Positions 51,501-60,159 of a stretch of DNA of 64,000 nt are shown here, piece by piece. The position numbers and the translations under genes are program-made. The notes under the pieces are model-generated. The model was not told the origin of the DNA, did not search any database, and saw nothing but the letters and a program-made list of their open reading frames with translations. Positions within the stretch are counted from its first letter, which is position 1. Every line of letters begins with the position of its first letter. The stretch comes from Opisthorchis felineus (lineage: Eukaryota > Platyhelminthes > Trematoda > Opisthorchiida > Opisthorchiidae). Location of the stretch: the NCBI GenBank assembly GCA_004794785.1, contig SJOL01008593.1, positions 83,360 to 147,359 of the forward strand, written 5' to 3'.

Positions 51501-52735
51501 CTTTTTGAATGCAAAGCAGAGATAGGTGAACGCCTAGTCCTACAGATCCCGGGTCGGCTAAAGTCCTCGGTCGAATCGCATCCAACGGCGTTTCGTTCAG
51601 ACGTCACGGCCTCTGTGGCCAGACAATCGTATTCTACTCTCAGTGACTCCCAGTCTAGGCGTGAGGCTTAGCGGACGATGCGACTGTTTTCGGTAGTGAT
51701 GTTAAGCAGGACTGAAACCGACCCAAGTTTGATCGGTATCATCTGATCAGCGTTTCCTTCAAATGAGTGATGAGATATGTGAAAAGATACGTTCTCTCAT
51801 ATTGTTATACCATGTGAGCCCGCAGAAATTATCTACACGTTATGCAGCATAGTAGGAAAGGCCGACTGAACAGTTAAATTCATGGTTTCCATAGCCGCTT
51901 AACTGTGCGACCGAAGAGTATTACCTTGGTCATAAATTTAAGACATACGTAATTTTTACCACTATCATGAAGGATGAAACTGCTTACAGAAGAAATAAAG
52001 ATTGCATTGCCTTGTGAGCGGGAAAAAATCTATTAAAAAATCAGCAGTATCAAACTAAAGTAGCTTAGATTCGTTAGTCGCAAGTTCTGTCGAATGTTTA
52101 GAACAATTCACATTCAGAACACACAAAAAGTAAACGTAAAACGAACCACTGCAAAGCAATACTTTATAGACCACCGTCCATCCGGTTTCCCGAGCGACTG
52201 CGGCTTCCCGAGCCTCTTCCAACAGGTCAATGAACAACTGGGTATTGCGGCCGAAAGTAGTCAGAGTGACACTTTCAAATGGAGCCACGCTTGCACCTTG
52301 CATGGTCTGCTGTGCCCGCACTCGTTCGATGCGGATTAATCGACGTCGATGGAACATATAGTGTACACCTGTGCTGGGAACAAAGTCAAAGGCTACCCGG
52401 ATCCTGCCACCTTCTGTACGGACTACATTCGTCTCAACGCTCAAGTGCTGATTCGGGCCACCTGGCCTCCGGCCGAACCAACTTTGTTGTGAAACATCAT
52501 GACTTGCGCTTGTAGAAGCACGTGTGCTGATCCAGTGAAGGACCCAGGGATAAGCCTTGTCATTACTCGCCACTTCCAGAGTCTGTGTGAAGTTACGGCG
52601 AAGGATAATTCTGGAGAGCTGACCCATCCGTCGAAGCATGGCCACACCAAGACCAACACCGAACAGACCAGCGCCTGCACTGAAGTAAGGATTGTCTTTA
52701 AGGGCCGATTCCAACACAAGCTGAATTGATTCCAT
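36117..52735 (-). CDS. BCS1L: BCS1-type mitochondrial AAA chaperone, complete six-exon gene
   Basis: Joining six minus-strand exons gives 1461 nt, 486 residues plus TAG. Bcs1 is an inner-mitochondrial-membrane AAA ATPase that inserts the Rieske iron-sulfur protein into respiratory complex III. Domains in order: a short N-terminus and single membrane span (about residues 20-38, [15 protein letters not shown]), the Bcs1-specific domain ([42 protein letters not shown]), and the AAA domain with Walker A GPPGCGKT (251-258), Walker B LLEDIDA (301-307), sensor FMTTN (349-353) and arginine fingers in RPGRVDLK (364-371). All introns are GT-AG with matching phases (0,1,1,1,2). It is longer than the human protein (419 aa) through an insert near residues 78-95 and another near 395-425. 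It appears intact and functional. Confidence 0.97.
36508..40888 (-). other. BCS1L intron 5
   Basis: A 4381-bp GT-AG intron. Adjacent minus-strand open frames at 38646-39375 are unassigned; a 155-codon plus frame (37268-37735) has no domain. A perfect hairpin lies at 40345-40371. Confidence 0.85.
40345..40371. repeat. Perfect 10-bp-arm inverted repeat
   Basis: CCTTCCTCCC and GGGAGGAAGG flank a 7-base loop, TACCGGC. The arms are purely pyrimidine and purine, so on minus (the sense strand of the intron) the hairpin has the same sequence. Role unknown. Confidence 0.85.
40889..40997 (-). CDS. BCS1L: BCS1L exon 5 (sensor 1)
   Basis: Residues 321-357. The acceptor CGTCTTTTGTAG is strong. It encodes [15 protein letters not shown] and [11 protein letters not shown], the sensor-1 strand with its conserved Asn. 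Donor GTGGGT, phase 2. Confidence 0.95.
40998..43857 (-). other. BCS1L intron 4
   Basis: A 2860-bp GT-AG intron containing one plus-strand (antisense to the gene) family A SINE at 41.9 kb. Nothing else recognised. Confidence 0.85.
41873..42054 (+). mobile_element. tRNA-derived SINE, family A
   Basis: AAGATCTCAGTTATTAGGG (decayed A-box), ACTTACTGACCATAG, B-box GTGGTTCGAATCC, then GCCGTCTAGGCTTGGGC, CATCTCATCCCTCGTGCTCC, GAGGCACCAAAG and AGCTAAACGATTG. It sits in BCS1L intron 4, antisense to the gene. Confidence 0.85.
43858..44022 (-). CDS. BCS1L: BCS1L exon 4 (Walker B)
   Basis: Residues 266-321. The acceptor GCAATTCAG starts the exon. It encodes [13 protein letters not shown], the helix [13 protein letters not shown] and Walker [11 protein letters not shown]. 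Donor GTGAGT, phase 1. The GHLDYSI junction aligns with the family without gaps. Confidence 0.95.
44578..44658 (-). mobile_element. tRNA-like segment, probable SINE head (family D)
   Basis: The minus strand reads CTCGGGTAGACCGACGGATG, CATCGGAGCC, TTCATTTGAACGACG and CGGGTTCGGATCCCC (B-box). A D-arm CCGA/TCGG can pair, but the anticodon stem cannot. It looks tRNA-derived and not like a working gene. It is sense to the host gene. Its body and end were not defined. Confidence 0.4.
45893..45942. repeat. Three consecutive small inverted repeats
   Basis: CCTAGT...ACTAGG, then TGCATGCATGCGCA, then ACCAAC...GTTGGT, all within 50 bp. Each arm is 6 bp or less, so chance is possible, but three in a row is unusual. 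Confidence 0.6.
46136..46240 (-). CDS. BCS1L: BCS1L exon 3 (Walker A)
   Basis: Residues 231-266. The acceptor TTTTTAACAG is good. It encodes [15 protein letters not shown] and the P-loop GPPGCGKT, then SFITALAG. Donor GTGAGA, phase 1. Confidence 0.95.
46241..48125 (-). other. BCS1L intron 2
   Basis: An 1885-bp GT-AG intron with one family A SINE at 47.5 kb in gene orientation. Otherwise nothing recognised. Confidence 0.85.
47463..47642 (-). mobile_element. tRNA-derived SINE, family A
   Basis: On minus: GAGATAGCCGACTGGTAAGG, ACTTACTGATCGGTTAG, CCTAAAACCGGTATCTCAGC, TGTCTAGGATTTG, GTATCTCAGTCCTCTTGC and ACGGAAGGATGCCACGGC. The order and length match the other copies, with more point changes in the B-box. 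Confidence 0.8.
48126..48243 (-). CDS. BCS1L: BCS1L exon 2
   Basis: Residues 192-231. The acceptor TGTCACAG precedes GCTCTTGGC. It encodes [20 protein letters not shown] and [19 protein letters not shown], the end of the Bcs1-specific domain. It ends in phase 1 at a donor GTAATT. Confidence 0.94.
49925..50100 (+). mobile_element. Hammerhead-bearing SINE, family B
   Basis: ACTACCAGCGAGGAGGTTCC, CATGGAGGTTTGTGAGATG, a core reading TTGATGA (49997-50003), GAA (50018-50020), then the fully self-complementary stem III ACAGCTGT (50021-50028), then GGCCTTTCACAACAG and TTAGTTTCACCTACAG. The C-to-T change in the core should abolish cleavage. It is antisense to BCS1L. Confidence 0.75.
51170..51371 (-). 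mobile_element. tRNA-derived SINE, family A (well preserved)
   Basis: On minus: GAGGGGTCAGATGGCTCAGT (A-box), TTAGAGCGCGAATTTCACTG, ACCGGAAGGTCCGTGG, B-box GGTTCGAACCC, TCTGCCTCTCGACTTCTCCT, GTCTGGCTTGAGCAACCTGG, CAGTATCCCAGCC, GGTGGCGTGGCAGTTAGGC and ACAGCTGAACG, with a TTATTATTATTTG tail. A- and B-boxes are both intact. In gene orientation within BCS1L intron 1. Confidence 0.92.
52163..52735 (-). CDS. BCS1L: BCS1L exon 1 (first coding exon)
   Basis: Residues 1-191. The ATG at 52735 is the first in-frame ATG after upstream stops; a short out-of-frame ATG at 52742 precedes it. The conserved ALKDNPYF at the N-terminus fits this start. The exon ends TVVYK before a weak donor, GTATTG, in phase 0. 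It includes the membrane span and most of the Bcs1-specific domain. Confidence 0.93.
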
Positions 52736-52790
52736 GCTCCATACAATGTGATTCAAGTTTTACTGGAGTTCCTATCAAAAAAGCAGACGA
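52736..52790 (-). promoter_or_regulatory. BCS1L leader with possible splice acceptor and uORF
   Basis: On minus, CTGCTTTTTTGATAG (ending at 52771) looks like a 3' splice site only 35 nt upstream of the start codon. Flatworms add spliced leaders at such sites; a 5'-UTR intron is the alternative. Between it and the start is one out-of-frame ATG (52742) opening a 14-codon frame that overlaps the main start. Confidence 0.4.
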
Positions 52791-55639
52791 TGAACTGTGA
52801 TAAGTGCACTACCCACATACTGAAACAGATCACCTGATAAAAGTCGGCATTGAAAAACAGTCCATTGAATCAGTAGACAGGTTAATACTCAAGTCCCCCA
52901 AAACGAGTTTCGTGATTAGAGCCCTGTTTCGGCACACCGTTTGCTTAAGCCTAGCAGTATCTAAACCATTACAGCTCCATTCGTGGCCCATTTGGAATAC
53001 ACATAAACCAATGAGATTTCAACCCAAGACGAAAAGTCAACCCTTTGCGCGGAATCCTCTGATTTTCCGTTCCTATGCTTTGGATGGAAGTCATTCAGGC
53101 AACGGAAGGCAGATCGGTGCAGTTGGCCGACTGATGGTCTACCCAACGATTCACGTGGGTCAGACTGCCTTGGTCTCACCTTGATTGCAGGCAGGCCACA
53201 TATTAAATAATAAATACGCGATTCCACAAGCTTGTTTACGAAATATTTGCGATCGGTAGTTGGACTAACACACGTTTTGAAAGCGAAAAAAACACTCAAC
53301 TCAAGCGAATATAACGTTTACTTCATTGCAGTTAGCAGAGGAAAAAGTAGGTGACATGCATCCACCCAAATACTGTCTGTACTGTCTGTCCTGGCTAGCA
53401 AGGTCTATCAATATTGTGCAGGCGATGTGACGTAACTCGCAAATATTCCCGAAGATTTTTCCAGGACTTCGAACCAGAGAAGCGTTGGAAGCCCAATTGG
53501 TAAAGACAGGAATGTACCATCTGGACAAAGCATGGACGTGCAAGTCATTTTCCAGTTTGCGTTCTTGAATGAAGAGACAATAGTTGACAGGCAGTTGAAA
53601 CAAACCGCTCGCAGCGGAAGCGTGCCATTGGTTCCTACTTTGCTGCGATCACTACAAAGATTTCCAACCAAGCTATACACCTAATGCAACTCATCGCTGG
53701 TCGATTACGGCCGTTAGTTGGCGGCCAAATGACTTTCTGGGTGTTTGTAGTTCAACAAATCATTAGTTAGCCGTAGAACACTCCTAGTCCCAGGAGATGC
53801 ACATTGTTTTCATTCCTTTTGGAAACACGGGGTCATATTCTATATGACCCCATGACCCCATGGTCATATTCTATATTCCTATTCAACTACGGCAAAAAAA
53901 AACGGCAATCAATCAGCTGGTAAAAAACTAAGTAAAATACTGAGACGAAATTTCTAAGAGTAAGCAGTTCAGTTATGGACAACAGCATTTGCCCATCAAA
54001 CAGTTAGTTCCAGTACTGCAACACTGAAAAGGTGGACATCTCAGAAAGGTCCTAATATATACTCTACGCATAGGATGAATGCTTGTATACGGAAGTGCCA
54101 AACTAGAAGAAAGGAGTGAGGACTTGGTTGGGATCAGCCGAATCATGTGAGGATTAGAAAAGACGGCCTCGCCAGTCCGGATTTCACGAATGCTATTTTG
54201 TAGCAGATGGGGAGCAAAAATAACCAAGCGAACCTAATCATGTGACCTAAGGTCCGCTGTTTTGAAGTATTCCCATGTTCGCAACCCTATGAGTTACTGA
54301 GAAGCCGTAATTAGAAATTTCACGGTTAAGGAAAGCTATGTTCCAAATTCGGCTCCCGTTTATTTCACGACAAAAACAGTGGAATTATTCTAGTCCCGTC
54401 CATCTAGGCGATGCTGGAAAGGCAAAGCACCAAAATTAAAACTTGGAATGCGAAAGCGCAGCAATTTCGGAGGGGTCTAAAAACCACGCTAGAGGATACT
54501 TCACCCAATAATTAACCCCATCCACACTTACCACATACTAGTATCCATACGCCGATAGTGCGTGTGGACCAGAAACTCTAAAGGACACCGCATCAGCAAA
54601 GGCCCGGTACGATTCCAGACCGTGACAATTGCCAGGCAATTTAAACACCTAAGCAGAACGTCAACCGAACAAAAACATCGGTAAAGTAGCGCGTATGCTC
54701 GCCTGGCCGTGTAGACATACGTCTCCACTTGTAGTACTCAAAGAGAACGCAACAAGTACTCCGCGCTCATTATCGTCATTTGGAAATCTAATATGATTTA
54801 TCCCGACGTTCGACGTCCGATCTTTGTTACAATTGCATTTACTTGAGTGTAGAACGCAAGTGGTGAAATTAATGTGAAATGTCAACATCTCGTGATGTTT
54901 CTTCACTAATTTGGTTACATGATTTTAGCTGTTGATAATTTTAGCAAGCAGTGCAAATCAGTGCGTGATCCGCCCCGTCGCGTTCCAAAAAGTTCGATTT
55001 ACGCTACATCCCCTAAACTGCGTCAGAAAAAATTCGGTCGTCTTCCAAGGAAACAAAGCCCCCTAGCTCTTGCAACATCCGCATCTAAACTCCTATATCT
55101 GGGGGTTTCGAAAGACCTACTACATACATTATCTTAAACGTCCGTTCAACCTCCACTTTCGGTAGTACCGAGTGCTGTAAGACGGGTCACGGATTGATTA
55201 ATTTTTTTTGGGGGGGGACTGAATTGAGATGTTCTCAAGTTTTTCGTTTTTACAGCTGTACAACATGCTTAAACCGATTTTTTGTGTAACATAGCTCAAA
55301 ACATTCCGCTTGGTGATGCTTTTCGCTGGTCACTCAAACGGACCCCTTCAACGACACGGTACTTTCAAACAGAATGAGAACTAGCAACGCGGACAAACAA
55401 ATAATCCACTTGGTTCATCTATACACCGCACAGATTTCGAGAAATGTGACGCATCTTGCACGTCTTTACGCTTCGTTCAGCGTGGTGCATATTCCCGAGT
55501 CTCCTCATCGTACCAAGTAAACCTAAAACCAGCCAAACACCCAACTAGCGTGAATGAACAAGACTTATAAAACCCAACTATCACGAGAGGTCAACATGCC
55601 GACAATATATCCAGGTATGTGGTTACAGTAAAAAGTAGC
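52791..55639. other. Intergenic, upstream of BCS1L
   Basis: No core promoter can be named. The perfect hairpin at 53829-53851 is the only structured element seen. Open frames such as 52961-53299 and 53301-53603 on minus are unassigned. Confidence 0.4.
53829..53851. repeat. Perfect inverted repeat GGGGTCATAT/ATATGACCCC
   Basis: Ten-base arms with a TCT spacer. The half-motif CATGACCCC and GGTCATATTCTATAT recur just downstream (53850-53878), so the palindrome has been partly duplicated. Confidence 0.85.
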
Positions 55640-58512
55640 CAAATTGAGTAACTTGAAATTGCCCCGACCTAAAGCTGCCATCTTGACGTGGTGGTCGGAC
55701 TTGAGTGCTGCAATGATCCCGCGGGCTACACTGGCTGGAACTTTATTCCACAAGGTGCGACCATGCCAGGAAAGCCAAAGGGGAGCAGTCAGACCAAGAG
55801 CAGCGGGACCCCGTACTATGAGTAATCGTGCTACGAGGCGGTCTGGGGGTAAAGTCGTACTGTCCTCTGCGATAGGAATGCGAGGCAATAAGGTGTTTTC
55901 CCCAGGCGACCAGCATGTCCATATTTATGGAAGCAGCGACGCTGCCTTCCCCCGAGGAAGGACGGGTTAGAAGAGGTCGGTCCTAAAAACTGCACATTTC
56001 GATCGCCCAACGGTTGACCGTGACCGCCGGCGCATTATTCAATACGGTTGAAGTAATTTTGAAACCAAAGAGTCCGGTGCTGCTCAAAAGGCACCTGCTG
56101 TGCGCAGCCGCATCAGGAATGAGATGGTAATGCCTTATTCCCTGCGCCCTCGGATTTGGCCAACCCCCTGCAACCGAGCAGATCAGACTACTAAGTCATC
56201 GGGGTCCCCAAAGAAAACCTCGCTGTCCGCTGCTTCGCGGGTCAGACTTTTGAGTCAGAGGTTATAGGCAGGGTCCCCGAAAACAACCCTACATCCTCCC
56301 ACTGCTTCGTGGGTCAGACTTTTGAGTCAAGGGCTCAAGGTGGGGTACCTCAACTAAACCCCTCTCCTCGGCCTGGGCAGCCGGGAAGTATCATTTGCCC
56401 GCACAGTTCTGTGTCCACAGATGTCCCTCCCAACCCCTTCCCACCACAAGCAAACATCGCTGGGTCAATTGACTGTCAGCTATCTGACCGAAGGGCTATC
56501 CGGGCTCACTCGTCAGGCAAAAAGCACCGACATTGTGATCCTTGCAGGCGATATGAATGCTCAAGTAGGTCGTCTGAGCTCCTCGGAATCACATTTGGGC
56601 GGTCGATTCCGAGTCGATGCTCGCTGCACAGACAACGGACAGCGACTCCTTCAGTTGTGTGCTGATCATGAACTGCTTCTGGCAAGTACGAACTTTCAAC
56701 GTAGACGTTCGCATCGCCTAACCTGGCGGCCACCAACTGCAAATCAACCGTGGACCCCGTTAGATCACGTGTCCATGAGCCACCGGTAGAGAGCCAGAAT
56801 TCAAGACTGCCATTCTTCTTGGGGCACACTTGATTCTGATCACGCGATAGTGCGTGCACGCCTGGCAGTTCGCTTCCCTTCAGGCCCTCGCAAGTCAACA
56901 AGAAACATGCCAGTCCACTATCTTCGAAGAACTACCATAACTCAACAGTATCGATCTGAGCTAGCACAACAACTATCAACAGTAAACCAATACTGTGGTG
57001 GTAATGAACATGTGAATGAAGCGCGGCAAAATGTGAAAGGATCTATGTTAGCGGTGTTCAGTGCTGTCTGTCCGACTTCCCCAATGCAATCACAAGACCA
57101 CGGGATGTCGTCGAGATCGCTATCCATGTTTGATGCTAGGAAATCGATACCTGCAGGCACCGAGTACGACGGCGCGCAAATCGCTCAAACGCCAAATAGT
57201 GAAGAGCCTAAGTAAAGACCAAGAACTCTGGTGGACATCGAAAGCTCGGGAGATGGAGAAGGTTTTTGCTACAGGGAACAGCCGTGCCGTATGTCAACTG
57301 ATACGATCGACTGGCCCTAGGAAATCAACGGTCAGTGAAACGGCAAGTGAAAAAGATGGCTAATTAATTCACCCGCAAAAACGTCGACTGGAAAGATGGG
57401 CTGAACACTTCTAAGAACAGTTTAACTGGCCTCCTACACCCCAGCCTGTAAAGATAGTGCATACGGGCGAATGGAACGTAAACCTTGATCGTCCGTCGGA
57501 AGAAGAAACAAAGTGCGAAATATCAGTACTAGGACCGGACGTTCTCTATCCAACCCTCTTCAAAGAAGGCGGAGAATCCTTGATGACCAATCTAACAAAA
57601 CCAATTGGTACGACCTGGAGTGAAGAGAAAGTGCCTGTAGAATGGGGCACGTCGACAGTTATCTCTATCTTTAAAAAGGGTACGCGGACGCTGTGTGAAA
57701 ACCACCGTGGCATCAGCCTGGTAGCTGTGGCATCGAAAGTCCTCTCTGGTCTAATCTTTCGAGAGCTGAATGAACACAGGGAGGGGCAGATCCGTAGGTG
57801 TGACATCAGTCCGTCCGTCAAGGGTCGAGTTTACAATGCTGCGGTGCACTCCATTTTACTATATGGATCATAAACCTGGCCGCTGCGCGCCGAGGACGTC
57901 AAAAGACTTTCAGTGTTTGACCATCGATGACTTCGGAGCACTGCCCGAGTCTGGTTGGAACACCGGATCAGTACTGCTGAAGTACGTCGAATGGTATTCG
58001 GAAGAAATAACTCACCCACGATAGATGAACTGGTCGCCCTCCACAGGTTGCGCTGGCTTGGTCACGTGCTCCGTATGCCAGTCGACCGACTTCCTCGTAG
58101 AGTTCTTTTCGCACAACCACGTGAAGGGTGAAAACGAGCCAGGGGAGGTCAAACAATGACTTGGCAGCGAAGTATAAAAGCCATTACCAGCAAACTCAGC
58201 TGCGCTGGTCACTGCCGTCTTCCTGGATGGGGACCCCGAGACGGGCCACATCAATGGTTAGAGACATTATCAGGTATGGCTCAGCCGCGCCCTCAATGGC
58301 GCTCGTGCATCCAAGCTATTGCCTTCAATGCATAGCTCCCTTCCTAATCCCGCCACACAACAGTCCTGTATTTACGCACCAATTTATCAGCTCCCGCCTT
58401 CAATGCGCAGCTACTTACCCTCCCCAAATCATCGGTGAACGAAACTGTGGCAGCTACAACCACTGTACGACAAGTACGCGGTTTCTTACAGCTGACAATG
58501 ATGGTGATGAAT
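55640..58512 (+). mobile_element. RTE-type LINE, deleted and dead
   Basis: The 5' region (55640-56345) ends in two tandem 70-72 bp units. The endonuclease C-half follows: VILAGDMNAQVG (56535-56570), LLLASTNFQR, LTWRPP and the SDH catalytic box (56835-56843). Next come the linker DARKSIPAGTEYDGAQ, WWTSKAREMEKVFATGN and RLERWAEHF with a stop after F, then the start of RT: VPVEWGTSTVISIFKKGTR and NHRGISLVAVASKVLSGL. The RT palm with its YADD box is absent, and the sequence jumps at about 57795 to the post-RT part: GRVYNAAVHSILLYGS, RLRWLGHVLRMPVDRLPRR and CRLPGWGPRDGPHQWLETL. A GATGGTGATGA-like end is near 58490-58512. The N-half of the endonuclease is also missing. Motifs recalled from trematode RTE/SR2-like elements. 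Confidence 0.88.
56201..56342 (+). repeat. Two tandem 70-72 bp units in LINE 5' region
   Basis: Units begin GGGGTCCCC at 56201 and GGGTCCCCG at 56271. Both contain GGGTCAGACTTTTGAGTCA. Such 5'-leader repeats may carry the element's promoter; this is inference. Confidence 0.75.
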
Positions 58513-58718
58513 GACTTGAAATTGCGGACCTTGGCTAGTACACGCAGGAAGAACGTTTGGTCTTACTAAAGCACAGATAAAGCATGTACGGAACCGCACC
58601 AGCAAAAACACGAAGACGTCATCAACCTGACCAGAGAATATTGAGCAAAAGACAACATCTCCGAAACTGGATCAACGAGAAAGTTCATTCCTGGATAAGT
58701 TGAAACCTATGAAATGTG

Positions 58719-58927
58719 TTGTGTTTTCTCTGTTCTGTTCTGTTCTCTGTTCAGAGAACACAACCTCGGCGCTTAGCTTCCGTGCTATCCGGAGGAAGCA
58801 CGAGAGCCGAGATACTGTCAGGCTGCCCAAGCCTTGACAGGAGCAGTCCAGATGCAGAGGTTGGGTTCGAACCACAGACCCCCCGATTCGGACGTTCGTA
58901 TCTTAAGCACTGAGCTATCTCGCGCTC
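58719..58927 (-). mobile_element. tRNA-derived SINE, family A
   Basis: On minus: GAGCGCGAGATAGCTCAGTG (A-box), CTTAAGATACGAACG, B-box GGTTCGAACCC, CTCTGCATCTGGACTGCTCC, TGTCAAGGCTTGGGCAGCC, ACAGTATCTCGGC and TCGTGCTTCCTCCGGATAGC, ending in a tail of AGAACAGAAC repeats. A- and B-boxes are intact. It follows the LINE by about 200 bp. Confidence 0.92.
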
Positions 58928-60057
58928 AAAGTAGTATTCCCAACCCAAAGACCCTCGTCTTTTTCTCTTTTCACAATTAATGCGCTGAAGCAAAAACTGA
59001 TGGTGCGCTGACTTAAACAAGGAACAATATAGCCAACATTGGTTTATGGAATTTCAACATATTGTTTCACTGGTGTTCGTGGAGGCCCAAACATTGACGT
59101 CTACAATTGAGAACTGTACCAAGGAGAGCACCACGCGTTCGGACGTCCAAACATTTTGCATACGTTTCAATGAAATTTTAACAATGACGCAACAGGGATC
59201 CTAATGTATCCCCGACAGAAACCTGAAGATGGCCCGAAGTCCCGTTAGAGTGCCCCAAAGGGTACGGAAGCCGAAAAGTTGTGCATTGTTCAAGGCATCT
59301 TGACTTCACACCGAAGCGTCATATATCGGGAGATTTCAAGGTTTCAATCGAGTTATCCGTAAACATGCTTCGAACAATTGTGGAACATCTCAACTTGAAA
59401 GGTATAATGATACCATTTCTGGAATAAGTAAGCTTCAAGGTGTGGGACGCTCACAATTAAAATTCAAGACCGAAAAGTTCTGAAACTGATGAAGAACCTG
59501 CATCATACACCGACATGGTGAAGCTACCCCGTCTTCTCCCATACACTCCTCTTGTACAATCCCTCCACAAAGCTGAGGTGAGAAAAGCCTACTTACCGAA
59601 CCGTACCAATAAAGGTGGGCATCAAAAATCACCCAGCTGTGACATGTTTCGGCGGCTGGCAACCAATGAAATCAAAGAAAGCTACAGGAATGAGATCACC
59701 ATGGCCCAAACAAGAACAACCGACATTGCGGGACTCAAACAACGGTTTTCGGAGTGAAAAACCTCGCCTCAAAGCCTGTTATTTCTAGTTGGGACAGACC
59801 AACACTAACCAGTACAACAATATGGAAGTTACTGGGCCAGTCAACAAAAAAATCTGACCACCGAAAGTTTGGAGAAAAGTATATTTCGCTTCAGTGTTGC
59901 GTTTATGACAAGACAACAGTTCAAAGATGTGGTAAAAAGTGATGGGACTGAAATAGTTGCAGTGATCAGGTGCGAGAAAAGTGAATCAAAGTTATCAAAA
60001 CAAATTGGCGAAATGCAGTCGGATAACCGGGAAGACAACTTTTCTGAGGTTGACTAA
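58928..60057. other. B3GAT3 3' flank / 3' UTR region
   Basis: The 3' UTR of the minus-strand glucuronosyltransferase must lie here. I did not find a canonical AATAAA on minus. Plus-strand open frames (59515-59757, 59754-59942, 59869-60057) are lysine-rich but unassigned, and the last runs up to the gene's stop. Confidence 0.4.
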
Positions 60058-60159
60058 CTACACCGGATCGCGAATAGGCGGGGCCACAACGCCCTGCGAT
60101 TGTAAACGCCTCCAAGCAGCCAACGAGGGATCCGCCGTACGCGTATGCCACACAAGAAT
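60058..60159 (-). CDS. B3GAT3: B3GAT3 terminal exon
   Basis: 33 codons and TAG after acceptor TTCCGGTAG. It starts ILVWHTRTADPSL and ends APPIRDPV. It is too short to stand out as an open frame and was found by searching for the conserved VWHTRT. Confidence 0.92.
   Translation of the reverse strand: MLVWHTRTADPSLAAWRRLQSQGVVAPPIRDPV

Larger units (their letters stand above)
48244..52162 (-). other. BCS1L intron 1
   Basis: A 3919-bp intron with the weak donor GTATTG and a clear acceptor. It contains a hammerhead SINE (49.9-50.1 kb) and a family A SINE (51.2 kb). A GC-richer stretch at 51540-51770 is unexplained. Confidence 0.85.

Noticed and set aside
55565..55970. Overlapping opposite open frames of 107-108 codons
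   Set aside because: They lie in the GC-rich 5' region of the plus-strand LINE, which reduces stop codons in all frames.
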